64,000 bases of DNA, taken from the NCBI GenBank assembly GCA_030272585.1, contig BSYQ01000003.1, positions 6,510,001 to 6,574,000 on the forward strand, in the 5' to 3' direction. This DNA comes from Bryopsis sp. KO-2023. Lineage: Eukaryota; Chlorophyta; Ulvophyceae; Bryopsidales; Bryopsidaceae. Below the pieces are notes generated by a model that did no database searches, was not told the DNA's origin, and was given only the letters and a program-made list of their open reading frames with translations. Made by a program: the position numbers and the translations under genes. Below, piece by piece: positions 23,309 through 40,766 of the stretch (positions within the stretch are counted from its first letter, which is position 1; the number at the start of each line of letters is the position of its first letter).

Positions 23309-25702
23309 TCACTCAGACCCTTTCTTCTTTTTTTTCTTCACCCCTTTTTCCTTTTTCGTTTTTGCTGGTGAAGGTGTCCTCAAATTCTCGGGGAGCAGCG
23401 TTATATAGTTCGCCAATTCGGCAATGAACAATGTGTTGTGGGCCCAGCCAGCATAATCCCCAAACCTATCTATGAACGCATCCTCCACTTGCTCCATAAC
23501 TTTCTTGGTCAAGCTTTTCCCATCCAGCTCCGGCGTATAATACCTCTTGGCCACCTGCATCCAGTTGTTACACACTTCAATTTTGGACAAGTTTTTCGTA
23601 CGTAAGAAATTGAAACAAGAACTGTGCAGCATTCAACAAGATATCCCTTGTGCCTTCCAAGGTTGCCTTGTTACCGCCACTCTGAAAATCCGGAGAAAAA
23701 GTTTTCCCTTTAAACCGCCACGCATACTCCAGAAAAAACCCTTCAAACCGCCTCGCAAACTCCAGGGCAAAAAACGTTTTCTCTTGAAACCGCCTCGCAA
23801 ACTCCAGGGTAAAAAAGAATATCTCTTTAAACCGCCACTCAGGCTCCAGGTAAATATTTCCCTCAGTCAATCATGGAATGTTAAACGAACATCAGCCAAT
23901 GCAACCACATGAATCACCTGCCAGACATGCGTATCAACTGGGATAGCCTCGTGCTTGTCCAAAGAAAAAAGGCAAGCACAGGCTGCCACTTTGGGGCCTA
24001 TTCCTGGCAGCGTGCAGAGCTCCCTTGAAGCCTCCCTGTAGGGCACGTCACGCAAACCCAATAGCCAGTTTTCACCCCCGTTCGGTTTGGACATCAAAGC
24101 GGCAGCACTACCTACAGCCATCAATCGCAAACATCGATCAATGTTATGTATGCAAAGAACGGTTGGCCCTGATATCATCTCTCCCCACAAGTCAAAGTTG
24201 CTCAATGACTCATATTGTAATACTCAATAGGAATTGTTAATTTTGAGTAAGATGACCATCAAGACTCCACGTCGCTCCTCACCAGTAATGTACTTGGCTC
24301 GATACCCAAATCCCAATTCACGAAGTTCATCTTCAGTAGCCACAGACAGTTGCTCCAGAGTAGGAAAGGCAAAAAAACCGCTTTCCTTGTTCGTCGGCTT
24401 TCCATCCTTATCTGGAGCATCCTTTTCTGCAGCGGTGGGCGGCTCTGATTCTTCTGGAATTTTTCTTTTCCGTTTTTGTGTGGTTGGTTTTACATCCTGC
24501 TCCGGGGGCAGCGCTCCTGACAAGAGCAAGTCTCCGTAGTTTGCACAGAGCCTCTCCACCATTCCCTAGGGTCAAACCTGAAGTTGAAAGGATGTTTTCA
24601 TGAGCGACTGTTCGGCCTGAGGTCCCCATCAATTGTTTTTGAGAAATTGTTCTGATTGATAATGATCTAGTGTTGCTGGTCAGTCACACTGCAGACAGCA
24701 GTTTTCGAACAGTCGGATCATCTCCCCCTTCAATAGTTTCAAGCAAACTGACGTTTTTCAATTTCGTGTTCCTTTTTGCCTTTATCTCTCTTTTGTTTTG
24801 GATAAAAAAACCAAAAAAAGAAAATGGGTTTCAAAGTTCCTTCCCGCCTTCTTTTTCTTTTTAACAAAATCAAAATTAAGAGAAAATGGGTTCAAAGTTG
24901 AGGAAAACCCACCTGGATGCGCGAAATGTTGTTATTCGATGAGCATATGAACTCGAATATACACTCCACTGGGTCCTGCCGTAAAACTCTTGCTCCAGGG
25001 ATGTATGGGTGTACCGCTTTGAACCTTTCATCCTTCTCCGACCAAAATTCGTTCAGTGTCGTCAAAGAAACGTCCAGATTGAAATAATCTCTCAAGATTT
25101 TCGCATCCTCTTTGGGTTTCGATCGAGGTCCCCGGGCAATGGTCCTAACCACCACCAGAAAAGCTATTAAACGATTTTCAAAACAAGTTATTAGTTTAGC
25201 ATTAAAACAAGACTATAAACAAAAATAGAAAATCGTTACAACGCACTCTTTCAACATTCTGTGAATAACTTTTACGTTGAATTATTTCGCAAATAGAAAA
25301 AATTATCAAAGCCCAATAAAGTTGTTTACTTGAAAAAAACATCCATCTTTTTTGATATAAATTAATATAATCGTTATTGGGCACACCACCATAGGTTCAT
25401 AATTCTTTCAATGGGTGCTTCTTATCGAAGTTGGAGCTATGTCAGACACAAAAGTGATTCCTTCCGTGAATGTGAAAATCATGAGCACCTTCGCTCAAAT
25501 AGGAATTTTTTTTCATCAGGCACCTGTACATAACATCAGCATTTGTTTGTTTCAGTTGAACAACCCGCGATCCTACGACTCCAGTATACACGCCGCCCGC
25601 GTTCTTTCGCCAACGAAAGCTTTGTCCAGTCGGCAAAACGAAGTCGAGGTTCAGTTCACAAGGAGGGGCACCCAATCCTTTCCACCTCGCCAATTTGGCC
25701 AT
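23309..25702 (-). CDS. OGG1: 8-oxoguanine DNA glycosylase/AP lyase
   Basis: Excises 8-oxoguanine opposite C, starting base-excision repair in the nucleus and organelles. Five exons close in frame (377 aa): 25702-25524, 25144-24913, 24565-24283, 24111-23918, 23554-23309. Landmarks: the N-terminal domain PTGQSFRWR, then LRDYFNLDV and SSNNNISRI. The helix-hairpin-helix LCTLPGIGPKVA holds the Schiff-base Lys (about K272), and PVDTHVW holds the catalytic Asp (about D291); the 19-residue spacing equals human K249-D268. The C-terminal helix has FGDYAGWAHNTLF. Exon 3 carries an extra hydrophilic insert of about 45 residues with KRKRK, and the C-terminus is Lys-rich; both may act as nuclear signals. 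The start is the ATG just before the conserved WKGLG; the frame is open upstream but has no ATG. Intron 4 holds a minisatellite. Confidence 0.95.
23712..23850. repeat. Minisatellite in OGG1 intron 4 (33/42-bp units)
   Basis: Four units begin AAACCGCC at 23712, 23745, 23787 and 23829, with spacings of 33, 42 and 42 bp. Each has AAACTCCAG or a close variant 13 bp on. All spacings are multiples of three. On the minus strand the array is one open frame that repeats an LEFARRF-like heptad, bounded by a stop before it can join exon 4 in frame. Confidence 0.8.
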
Positions 25703-27288
25703 TTTTTTAAAATCTGTTTTCGTTTGTCGATCGAATCGGGCAGTGTGAGAAACTTTCGGTTTTTGTTTAATCACCCTTTCGGCAATGGGTGACGTGTGCA
25801 ATATTGGACGCTGGCAGTGAGTACTTTTCTCGCGCTTTATTTCCACACGGATGCGAGTCTTTTTCCTCCCATCTTTTTCCCCACAGTCGAAGGGTTGCAA
25901 GGAAACCTGGCGTCGTTACGGTTAGAAAAGGCGTAACGGAATAGCGCTGCGACTGGCGAGACTCACGCTCCTTCATAACTGATGGTCAGTGAACGAACGA
26001 AATTGGTTTTGGAGGGATTGTGGATAGAGAATATCAGAACTCTTTCTGTCGCGCGAAGGTTTCACTCCCCACCCCTCCTGGAAACGGGAAGTAAACGCTC
26101 AATAGTTTCTACAGCGTTCGAAGTTCATGTTGTGTGTTTGTGTTTTTTTTTCCATTTGTGGGGGCGAATTCACGAAAGTGTGAACCAGTGTGGTTTTTTA
26201 CTGGACCTCATCTATAGACGTCTCCTTGTTGGTTTCACCTGGGCCGAGTTCGTGCATCCAGACTCCCCCCCCCCCAAACTCGTGTTTGTTGTTCGTTGAA
26301 AGCTGACGGTGATTGATTTTCTCAATTTCGTAATAAATGCAACTCCAGCCAAGCACTTCCGAAAAGAACTGCCCACACCAGAAGAAGTGACGTCCAGGGA
26401 AAAACACTCGAACCCCTTCACCTCAAGACCGCGGGCGGTGTTTTTCGCCACCCTTTTGGAACTCCACGGCCAACCGAAAATCTCTTCTACCTAAACGCAC
26501 TCCGTGAAACCCCCCACCCAGCACCGAACCCCCCACGGGAGGTCCGGAAAAAGTTTGAGGACGCTCTATCGTTTTCGTACAGTGTACTACTCTTTTTATC
26601 GGACGCTTTGCTTGCCCCTCCCTTCCCAGAACTTCTGGTGTACCTCAAAGGTGTGAGGGGAGTTGTGCGTTCACAGTCAGAGTGACTTGGGTAGACGTGA
26701 AGGAAGGCGAACGTGTGACAAGGTGAGTTCCTGGCTGCACACCGCCCCACCGTTGGAAAATCACGCGTGGCTTCAAAGTGAAAAAAAAAGAAACCGAAAA
26801 AAAGTATGGTCGGAGCTTCGCGTCCTGTCGTTGGACCTCGCACGTTTTTGCACGTCGGAGGTTGAAATGATTGCCTTAGAGCGTCGATCGTTTGCAGACT
26901 GTCGCGAGTGTTTCGGGCGGCGGGACCTGAGCCTCGTGCGCAGCGCGGCCTTCCTGGATTTAGTCGTGCTGTGTTTTTTTTGTCTTCCCAAAGGTGTTTT
27001 TGTTGTGCGTGTGTGTGTGTTTTCTGTTCCAAGTTTCGTTTTTGTCGCGGAAAGTACTGCGCGCGTCTAACTCTGCTTCGCCCCTTAGCTCAGACACGCT
27101 CTGCGTAAAACGAATTCCCCCCCTAGCTGACTTTCAAACTCTCCGTTTGCTGTTGTGACGTCCCGAGCGATCTCCTCCACCCTCACAGTACATTTCGCTA
27201 CAGCTCACACCACGAGTCACTCTTTTCTTTGAGAGGTTTATTTCCCACCACACTCTTGAGGGGCCTTTCAACACTGCATTTGCAGAGA
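25703..27288. other. Shared upstream region of OGG1 (minus) and the AP2 gene (plus)
   Basis: The two genes are divergent, with 1.59 kb between their start codons, so both promoters must lie here. GC is higher than in most intergenic DNA, with frequent CpG (for example 26820-26960). No TATA box is obvious near either ATG. Open frames up to 181 codons exist on both strands around 26490-27030 but show no family motif and are best read as GC-driven chance. Confidence 0.4.
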
Positions 27289-30200
27289 ATGTCAAGTGCT
27301 GCCATGGAAGCCATGGAAGCCTCACAATCGAAAACTGGACAACTGGTGGAATCTGCTTCGGGAAATCATCAATTGGCTTTGCCACAGGACAACACTTCCA
27401 ATGGGGAGGAAGGGAAAGACCCTGCAGATTCGCCCACCAATGGCGACGAACATCGACCATCGGTGTGTTTGATGGAAGGGGAAAGAACTGATAAAGTTTG
27501 TAGGAAAATGAAAAAACATCGACCATCGGTGTGTTTGATGGAGGGGATAAAACTGATTAAGTTTGTAGGAAATAAAATAAACTAATCCTACGCAATGAAA
27601 CTGAGTATTGGAAAAGACCGTCAATGACCACAGTGGAAATTTAATAATAGGTTTCACACATGGCGGAAAAAGAACTTGTGAGAGAAGAAATTGAAGAAAA
27701 ATGCAGGGAACCTACCCCCTAACTAAAAATAGAACAAGGAATTTATACATGCAATTATTCGTGTTTGGTGTTGATCCAAACAAAATGCCACCATAGCAAT
27801 AGAAATCATGAGTGAACATGGTTCGCTGTGCCTGTCATTGACTTTTTATTTTTTTGATTTTGATTTTGATTTTTTTTGGCACTAGGCGGGGAAGAAACTG
27901 AGCTCTCGCTTCCGTGGTGTTTGTTGGAATAAGAAGAATAAAAGATGGCAAGCCGCTATCAACAGTGCAGGGAAGTATCTTTACTTGGGTTCTTATTTGT
28001 CGGAGGACGATGCAGCCAAGGCATTCGACGGTGCTGCGATCAGAATCAGGGGACGAAAAGCACGGATCAACTTCAAGTGAGAAAGGAGTCTGTACACATT
28101 TTTCTTTACTCCCCCCCCCCGAAAAAAAATAATTGAAACAAAATCTTGATTTCGGAATGCATGCACATCAGTAATTGTGTTGTGCTCACCCTATGAGATT
28201 TTTGCATGGTGGTGTTTTTGCATTTCCACTGTGGCATTCCGGAGCAGCACCTCTCAAAACGCATGGTTGATTTGAATGTGGGACTTGCTAATCCATAGGT
28301 TTGACGACTACTTGGAGGATCTCGAAGTGTACAAACGCTCCCAGCAAGCTAATTATTCAGACGGGGTCGGTCAAGGCGATCGCCAACCCATCGGCCCCAC
28401 CATCACCACCAACGTCCACATGTGCTACCCACCCGAACACCACGCTCAACATCACCAGTACGACCAGGGCGGCCGTTACAAACAAGAGAGATACGACCAG
28501 GCCCAGTTCGAGCAGCACCAGCACCAGCATCAGCCACCACCACATCGCCCAGGCAGATTCAATGGCTACGAACCTGTGGTGCATCATTCCAGCAATGCTG
28601 ATAGGGAGGTTCGGGTGGTGCCGATCATGAACGGTGTTCCGTTGGAGAGGGATGCGAGTGGGGTGGGGAATGAGGCGGAGGCGTTGGCCAGCATGCGGTC
28701 CGAGGCTTTGCTGGGACGGGTGGTGAGGAGCAATGTTCGACCCAATCACGATGCTCGGCGGCCGAATGGAAACTGTCAGTGGGTAAGCAGACGCTGCACC
28801 AAATCAGAGTTTATTAGAAAGGGAGAAAGATAGGCTTTTTTTTGTGAAGAACAACCGGGTTTGAAAAAAGACTCGCAGAGAGTTGTGTGTGCAGACATAG
28901 CACAAGGGAAATGAATTACACTTCCCAATACAAAAAAGAAGGTTAACGAAACAGAACTGGGGCATTGCATGACCTTCTTCTTCGATCTACGCAGTCCCAG
29001 TCCATTTCTCTGTGGTTACCATTCCACTAATATTTCATACATGTTTAAGAAAGCTTCTAATATTCCACCTTAAAGATGAAGTATCTCATGCCAACCCTGT
29101 GACCTGACCATTTCTCTTGCAATCGATCCGACCAGGAAAATCACCGGCAACCGTGCTACAATGACCCTTCCCCTCCCCAGCACCAGCAGGGTCAACGACT
29201 GCGACATCCATTTGCGGGCTCCAATTCCTACCGCTCCATGAAAGACAACACCCCCATTGTAGTGGTTCCCCAAGACCACAGGGGTCAGCTGATGCACCAG
29301 CAAAGGGACCCTCAAGACCTCCAGTTGACATCTCAACCTGTGCACCCTCACAGAGAATGGCGAAATCGTCACAGCCAGCAGTCGCAACACACTCCCCAAC
29401 CCCAACCCCAGCCCCAGCCGCCGCAGCAGCACCAACCCCAACCCCAGCCCCAGCATCATCCACATCCTCAGTCCCAGCCCCAGGAAGTGTGGATTGATTC
29501 CCAAGACATCCAAGGGCAAATGAACCCCACCAGCTACCCCCCGCAAGCACAGCAAGTCCCAAGGGTGGAGCCGCGAGAAGAAATTCAAAACGACCCCATG
29601 AGCACCATTCCAAAGGACTGCCAAATCGTCAAGATCATTCCAAATGCTTGTGGGGTGTTTGCGGTGTTGTATGCAAGGACCGGGCATCCCAGCACCGGGG
29701 CCGTGATTTGGGACGGTCGAGAAGTGCACAGCATGGGGATGTTTACTTCAGGAATGGATGCCCACCAAGCTTGTATGGCTGCGAGTGCCATGGCTGTGAA
29801 GCTCATTCAGAATGGGTCTGGTGGGGGTGGGAACAGCGCACCCCCAAATTTCGCCCCATTTGCTGAACACGGACAGGGAAACGGCCATTGCACACCTGTG
29901 GTGGAGCCCCAAGTTGAGATGGAAGCCATAAACCCCCCTACATCGAATCCCCCGAAGCAAAACCCTGAGCAAGAGAAAGTCAGGGAACCGGTTCGAAAAG
30001 TCGTCCATGAGAACCCTGAGCGGAGGGCTCCACAATCGAGTCCGTTTGTGTCATTCAATGCCGACAGCTTGATTCAGGTGGTGAGCATTCCTTCAAAGGA
30101 TGTCGAGGGTCTATTGACTTCTCAGCTCCCAGCCACGGAGGCTGCTGAAACCAGTTCAAAAAGCAGCGGACAGGGGGGAAGCACCCAAGCTGTGGCAGAA

Positions 30201-31151
30201 CTCGTCAGTGAAAACAAGGGGAATCTTGGGTCATTGTTGCATTACGACAGTTGGAGCAGCTCAATCCTGGGGTTGATTTCGGTGTCGGTTCCCCGGGGGG
30301 CTAATGGACAAGAGGAGAATGGGGGTGGGATGGACAAAGATGGCAAGAACATGTCATTGGGGGATTTGCCATCGAATATGGGCAGCTTGACTGATCTGGG
30401 TGGGAAGCCTTTCGTGAACACGTCCAGCCAAAGTGATCCCAAGCAAGATGGGAGCGATTACAGCCGTGTTGTGCTGGAGAGATCAGACCAAGGAAGGGTA
30501 AGCGAACAGAAAAACACAAAATCAAGTGTAGATACATGTTAGGGGGGACATTGCCTCAATTGATCAACTGGTATGGAGGACTAGTGGACAAATCAATTTG
30601 TCGGGGGCGGGGGATCCCCACTAGATTCAGATGCCCTCAGTGTTTTTTCAAAATGGTTGGCTTTCCTGAATTATGAACATGTCTGGAAAGTGAAGTGGCA
30701 ATTATGAACCACAGCAGTTGACCGTAGCTTATTTGTGTGTAATTTTCTCTAGGAACGATCTCCAATTCAGAGCTCAAGCCCTGGGCACGACGGGCCGGGA
30801 TCCAGCCCCAAGTCAGCCCCCTCACTCTTTGGTCCCAAAAAGAATGAGATGGCCAGCTCATTGTCATTAGTCAGGGGTGAAGACGAAAACGGCAACGGCA
30901 TCGGAAGTGGGAATGGAAATTACAACGATGTTTTAGAATTGATCGTGTGCAGGGATAGGCCCAACCGCCGAAAACCTGGGAATCTTGCTCCTAGCAGAGC
31001 ACACGGAGACACTCTGGACAGTCAAGAAGAGGGAAACGGGGAGTGGCCCGGTGTAATGAAAAGAAAGATCATGGAGGAAGCGGCGTCAGGGATGGAAGAG
31101 AACAGGCGTAAAAGGGCCAGAACACCTGAAAGGAGCTCTGTTGGAATGTGA
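27289..31151 (+). CDS. AP2-domain transcription factor, Gln/His/Pro-rich
   Basis: A DNA-binding regulator of the plant/algal AP2 type, acting in the nucleus. Five exons close in frame (869 aa): 27289-27462, 27886-28076, 28299-28782, 29136-30497, 30753-31151. The AP2 domain (about residues 59-122, essentially exon 2) has SRFRGVCWNKKNKRWQAAI, YLYLGSYLSEDDAAKAFDGAA and RGRKARINF. The WQAAI core and YLG...EDDAA pattern match algal and apicomplexan-style single AP2 domains. Exons 3-4 are rich in His, Gln and Pro (about residues 130-380), typical of activation regions. A second, degenerate AP2-like stretch may lie at about 446-505. The C-terminus has basic clusters (KRKI, RRKRAR) suitable as a nuclear signal. 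The 5' splice site of exon 1 is duplicated in frame. Target genes cannot be inferred. Confidence 0.9.
27451..27582 (+). repeat. 66-bp tandem duplication containing the exon 1 splice donor
   Basis: Unit 1 is 27451-27516 and unit 2 is 27517-27582, with a few substitutions. Each contains CATCGACCATCG followed by GTGTGTTTG, so each offers the same 5' splice site. The 66-bp period is 22 codons and the frame stays open between the two donors. Confidence 0.85.
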
Positions 31152-31165
31152 AGAAGTTGTTCAGC

Positions 31166-31171
31166 AATAAA
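31166..31171 (+). promoter_or_regulatory. Possible polyadenylation hexamer of the AP2 gene
   Basis: AATAAA lies 15 nt after the stop codon of the AP2 gene. Position is early but workable. Whether this organism uses AATAAA is not known from the window. Confidence 0.35.
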
Positions 31172-32491
31172 AGCGCCCCGAAAAAATGTGGGATACGCCT
31201 CTGGGAATAGGAAATTATGGAGTAGTCGTGGTGTGACTTTGCGGGGTTTTTTTTTTCTTGTTTCGTTTTATGAGGAATGTGTCGGTGTTCCCTCAGCAAA
31301 ATTGAAGCAAGCTAAATAGAAATATGCCAAAAAAAGCTGTGTACTTTTTGGGTGTGGGGAGGTGGATGGGCAAAGTGAAATCTTGATCGAGGTTCGTGTA
31401 TTTCAATATTAGATGTTCAATATGGTTGGGGTGTTTTTTCTCAACTTTTTATGGGTTGATTGGCTGTTAGGAATCCACTGGAATGGAACATTAGAATTGT
31501 TGGTTGTGTTTGTATACTTTTTTAGTATGATTTTGTTCATTTCGAGCGGAAAGACTTCTGTTGCCAGGAGTTTTTTCCAAGAAGAGAAGCTAAGTCTCGG
31601 TCAAATTTTCAAGTCTTTTCTTTTCGGTGAGAATTCCTTTTTGTTTTTCTCACGCGTTTGTTTCTAGTTTGTTTCTTCACCTCATGAGGGTTAATTTTTT
31701 TTTTGTTGGCAAAATTGTTATGTGTAATAACTATTATGCATCATCTGGTGACCTTATCAAGTGTAAAAAAATTCCAGATTCTAGATCATCTGGTGCGGTG
31801 ATGTGATGTGGTTCCAGAGAAACTTCCTGAGAACCTCAGAAAAACAAACAAACAGATAATAGATAATAATAATAGGTAGATTAATAGATAATAATAGATC
31901 TAAAAAAAATTGTAAGGGGCAATTCTTCGTTCAAGTATGTGAAATCTGACCCCTCAATTTCCGACAAAAGCCTGCAGAGATAATCACGGTGTCACATCAT
32001 CCAGTCCCAAAACACATTTTTTTCCTTTGGTGACGACTCCATCTTCCGTTTCTGGCATCAACTTTCCAACGTGGGGTGGACTGGACCTTCCACTCCCCAC
32101 GTTTGAATTTGAGGGGAAAGTGCTTCTAGGTAAGAACTTGCACGTTATTCTCTCCAACTGAAGTCAATCGGAGCGCGAGCGGGTGACACCAATAGCTGGG
32201 CAGGGCGAGCACAAGCGGTTGGTGCTTCGAATGGGTTTTCCTCTCGACTTTCTGGGACTATCTTTCAAAGAAAATGCTTAGTTGAACCGAACATCCTAAC
32301 GGCTTCTCCATCGGTAGACATCACGACAGAGTTGAAAAAGACGTCGACGCTTTTCGAGTACATGCACACACTCCGAATGGACGCGCGCATTCGACATTAG
32401 CATGCCCAGTTCTGAGGATCGGAACGAAACACTGACAACGAAAACACGTGTTCTGAGCGCACTTCTTTTTCGTGCAGGAAGGATTTGAAAG
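31172..32491. other. Intergenic between the AP2 gene and the dynein light chain
   Basis: No gene seen. It contains an ATA/GATA-rich simple repeat at about 31853-31900 and otherwise mixed sequence. The final few hundred bases should carry the dynein light chain promoter and 5' UTR; CpG content rises after about 32150. Confidence 0.4.
31853..31900. repeat. AGATAATAAT simple repeat
   Basis: About 48 bp of imperfect GATAATA/ATA units with purine bias. No coding or structural role is visible. Confidence 0.6.
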
Positions 32492-33043
32492 ATGTCCGTC
32501 GAAGAGGATGGCAACTTCGACGGGCTAGCTGAAGAGGACCTGATCGACGATGCGGAGGTGGACACCATGGTCAGAGAAGCGGTAACACAGGTAGGCACCA
32601 GAACATGTTCTCATACATTCTGCACGGCTGTGATTATGTAAAGGGGCTGCGTCTCGCCCCCTTTTCTGAAAATATGCATTGCCTGCACCCTCTGACATCT
32701 AGTGGAAGGGTTGGGGGGTCTTAGGAGTTCGAAACACCTGCTTAAAACGAAAAGCGAGATTCTTGAACTGGCGTTGCAACAGGTGGTGGGTGATAACGCA
32801 TTCACACACGTGAAAATCGACCCGTGGGCATCCAACATCGTTGAAGGCTGTCTGAAGAGATTGGCGGCGTTGGGAAAACCGTTCAAGTATGTTGTCACTT
32901 GCAATTTGACCCAGAAAGCTGGGGCTGGGTTGCATGCAGCCAGCTGCACTCGATGGTGCGAGAAAACTGATGGGAAGCTGAGTGTCCAGTGGGAGAACCA
33001 AACAATGATCATTCTCGTCAGCGTTTACTGGCTTGCGATCTGA
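32492..33043 (+). CDS. DYNLT: Tctex1-type dynein light chain
   Basis: A small dimeric light chain that links dynein intermediate chains to cargo in cytoplasmic and flagellar dyneins. Two exons close in frame (119 aa): 32492-32590 and 32783-33043. After an acidic N-terminus, MVREAVTQ joins VVGDNAFTHVKIDPW across the intron. Then come LGKPFKYVVTCNL, KAGAGLHAASC and the terminal strand SVQWENQTMIILVSVYWLAI, which follow the Tctex1 pattern position by position. Length is close to animal Tctex1 (about 113 aa). Acceptor choice matters: the AG at 32782 is the only one keeping phase with the conserved domain, although the frame is open a further 80 nt upstream. Land plants have mostly lost dynein, so its presence argues for a flagellate alga. 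Confidence 0.95.
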
Positions 33044-33867
33044 AAGGGGAAGAAGGGTGTGGGCAACTTGTTGAAAGGGGTTTGGTGTCAAGTGTGGGTT
33101 ATTTTTTTCTTGGAAGAATTTGTATCAGTGGCGACCTAGTGTAAACATAGCAAAAAGGGTTGGGTGAAATCGATCGAATTTTGGTCAAGTGGTCTGTGTG
33201 TGCCTCTGAATCAGGTTTCAGACTGCAAATTTTTGTTTGTTTTTGTTTGCTTGCTTGTGCCATTGGACCAACCCGTCATCACTCGAACAAAAGAGCAGCG
33301 TTTTTGCTCCTTCCGTCTGGTGTCGAATCGGAATGGAAAATGTTGTCTATTTATAGCCTGTGTGGGGTTGAGTGGAGTGATTCCTGTACCGCGGCACGAG
33401 AGTTACTCGCACTACCAAAGCCTGGGATCAGCCATCATAGCCAGTTTTCGCATACCTGAAAGAACCAATTGAGGAGCAAAGTCTCGACGTGCTGGTACTC
33501 GGTTGCCAGGCCCGCCCCCCGCATCTCGAATAGGCGTCAGTGGGGTTGTTTTTGTTTGTTTTTTTTCTTTCCGGAGCAACTGGAGGAGTGTGAGAACTTT
33601 TGAGCGAGCGGAAAAAGGGACCGACTGCTTGCGTCGCTCGTCTCGCGTATTTTTGAACGAAACCAGTCCTCTTTGCGTCCCGAGTGCAGGGCGGTGGTTA
33701 TTACAGTTAGTTGCTGGGGACACGGGATAAGAAGTGCCCACAGAGAAGAAGACCCGGTCTTTCGTACTCGGTTTGCTGTGGGAGTCTGACTTCCAGGCTT
33801 GGGGGGCTGGGGAGTCAGTTGGTTTGGGGGAATCTGGGCTAGTCGCTGGGGTAGCAGTGGGAAAAAG
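33044..33867. other. Intergenic; promoter side of PI4-kinase
   Basis: No gene seen. Open frames on both strands around 33500-33900 lack motifs. The 3' third is CpG-rich and should contain the PI4K promoter and leader. Confidence 0.4.

Positions 33868-40766
<6,899 letters not shown>

Noticed and set aside
27463..27585. Reading the AP2 gene's first exon straight on to the stop at 27585 as a separate short protein.
   Set aside because: Two good GT donors in phase with the AP2 exon and the conserved AP2 domain immediately after support splicing.
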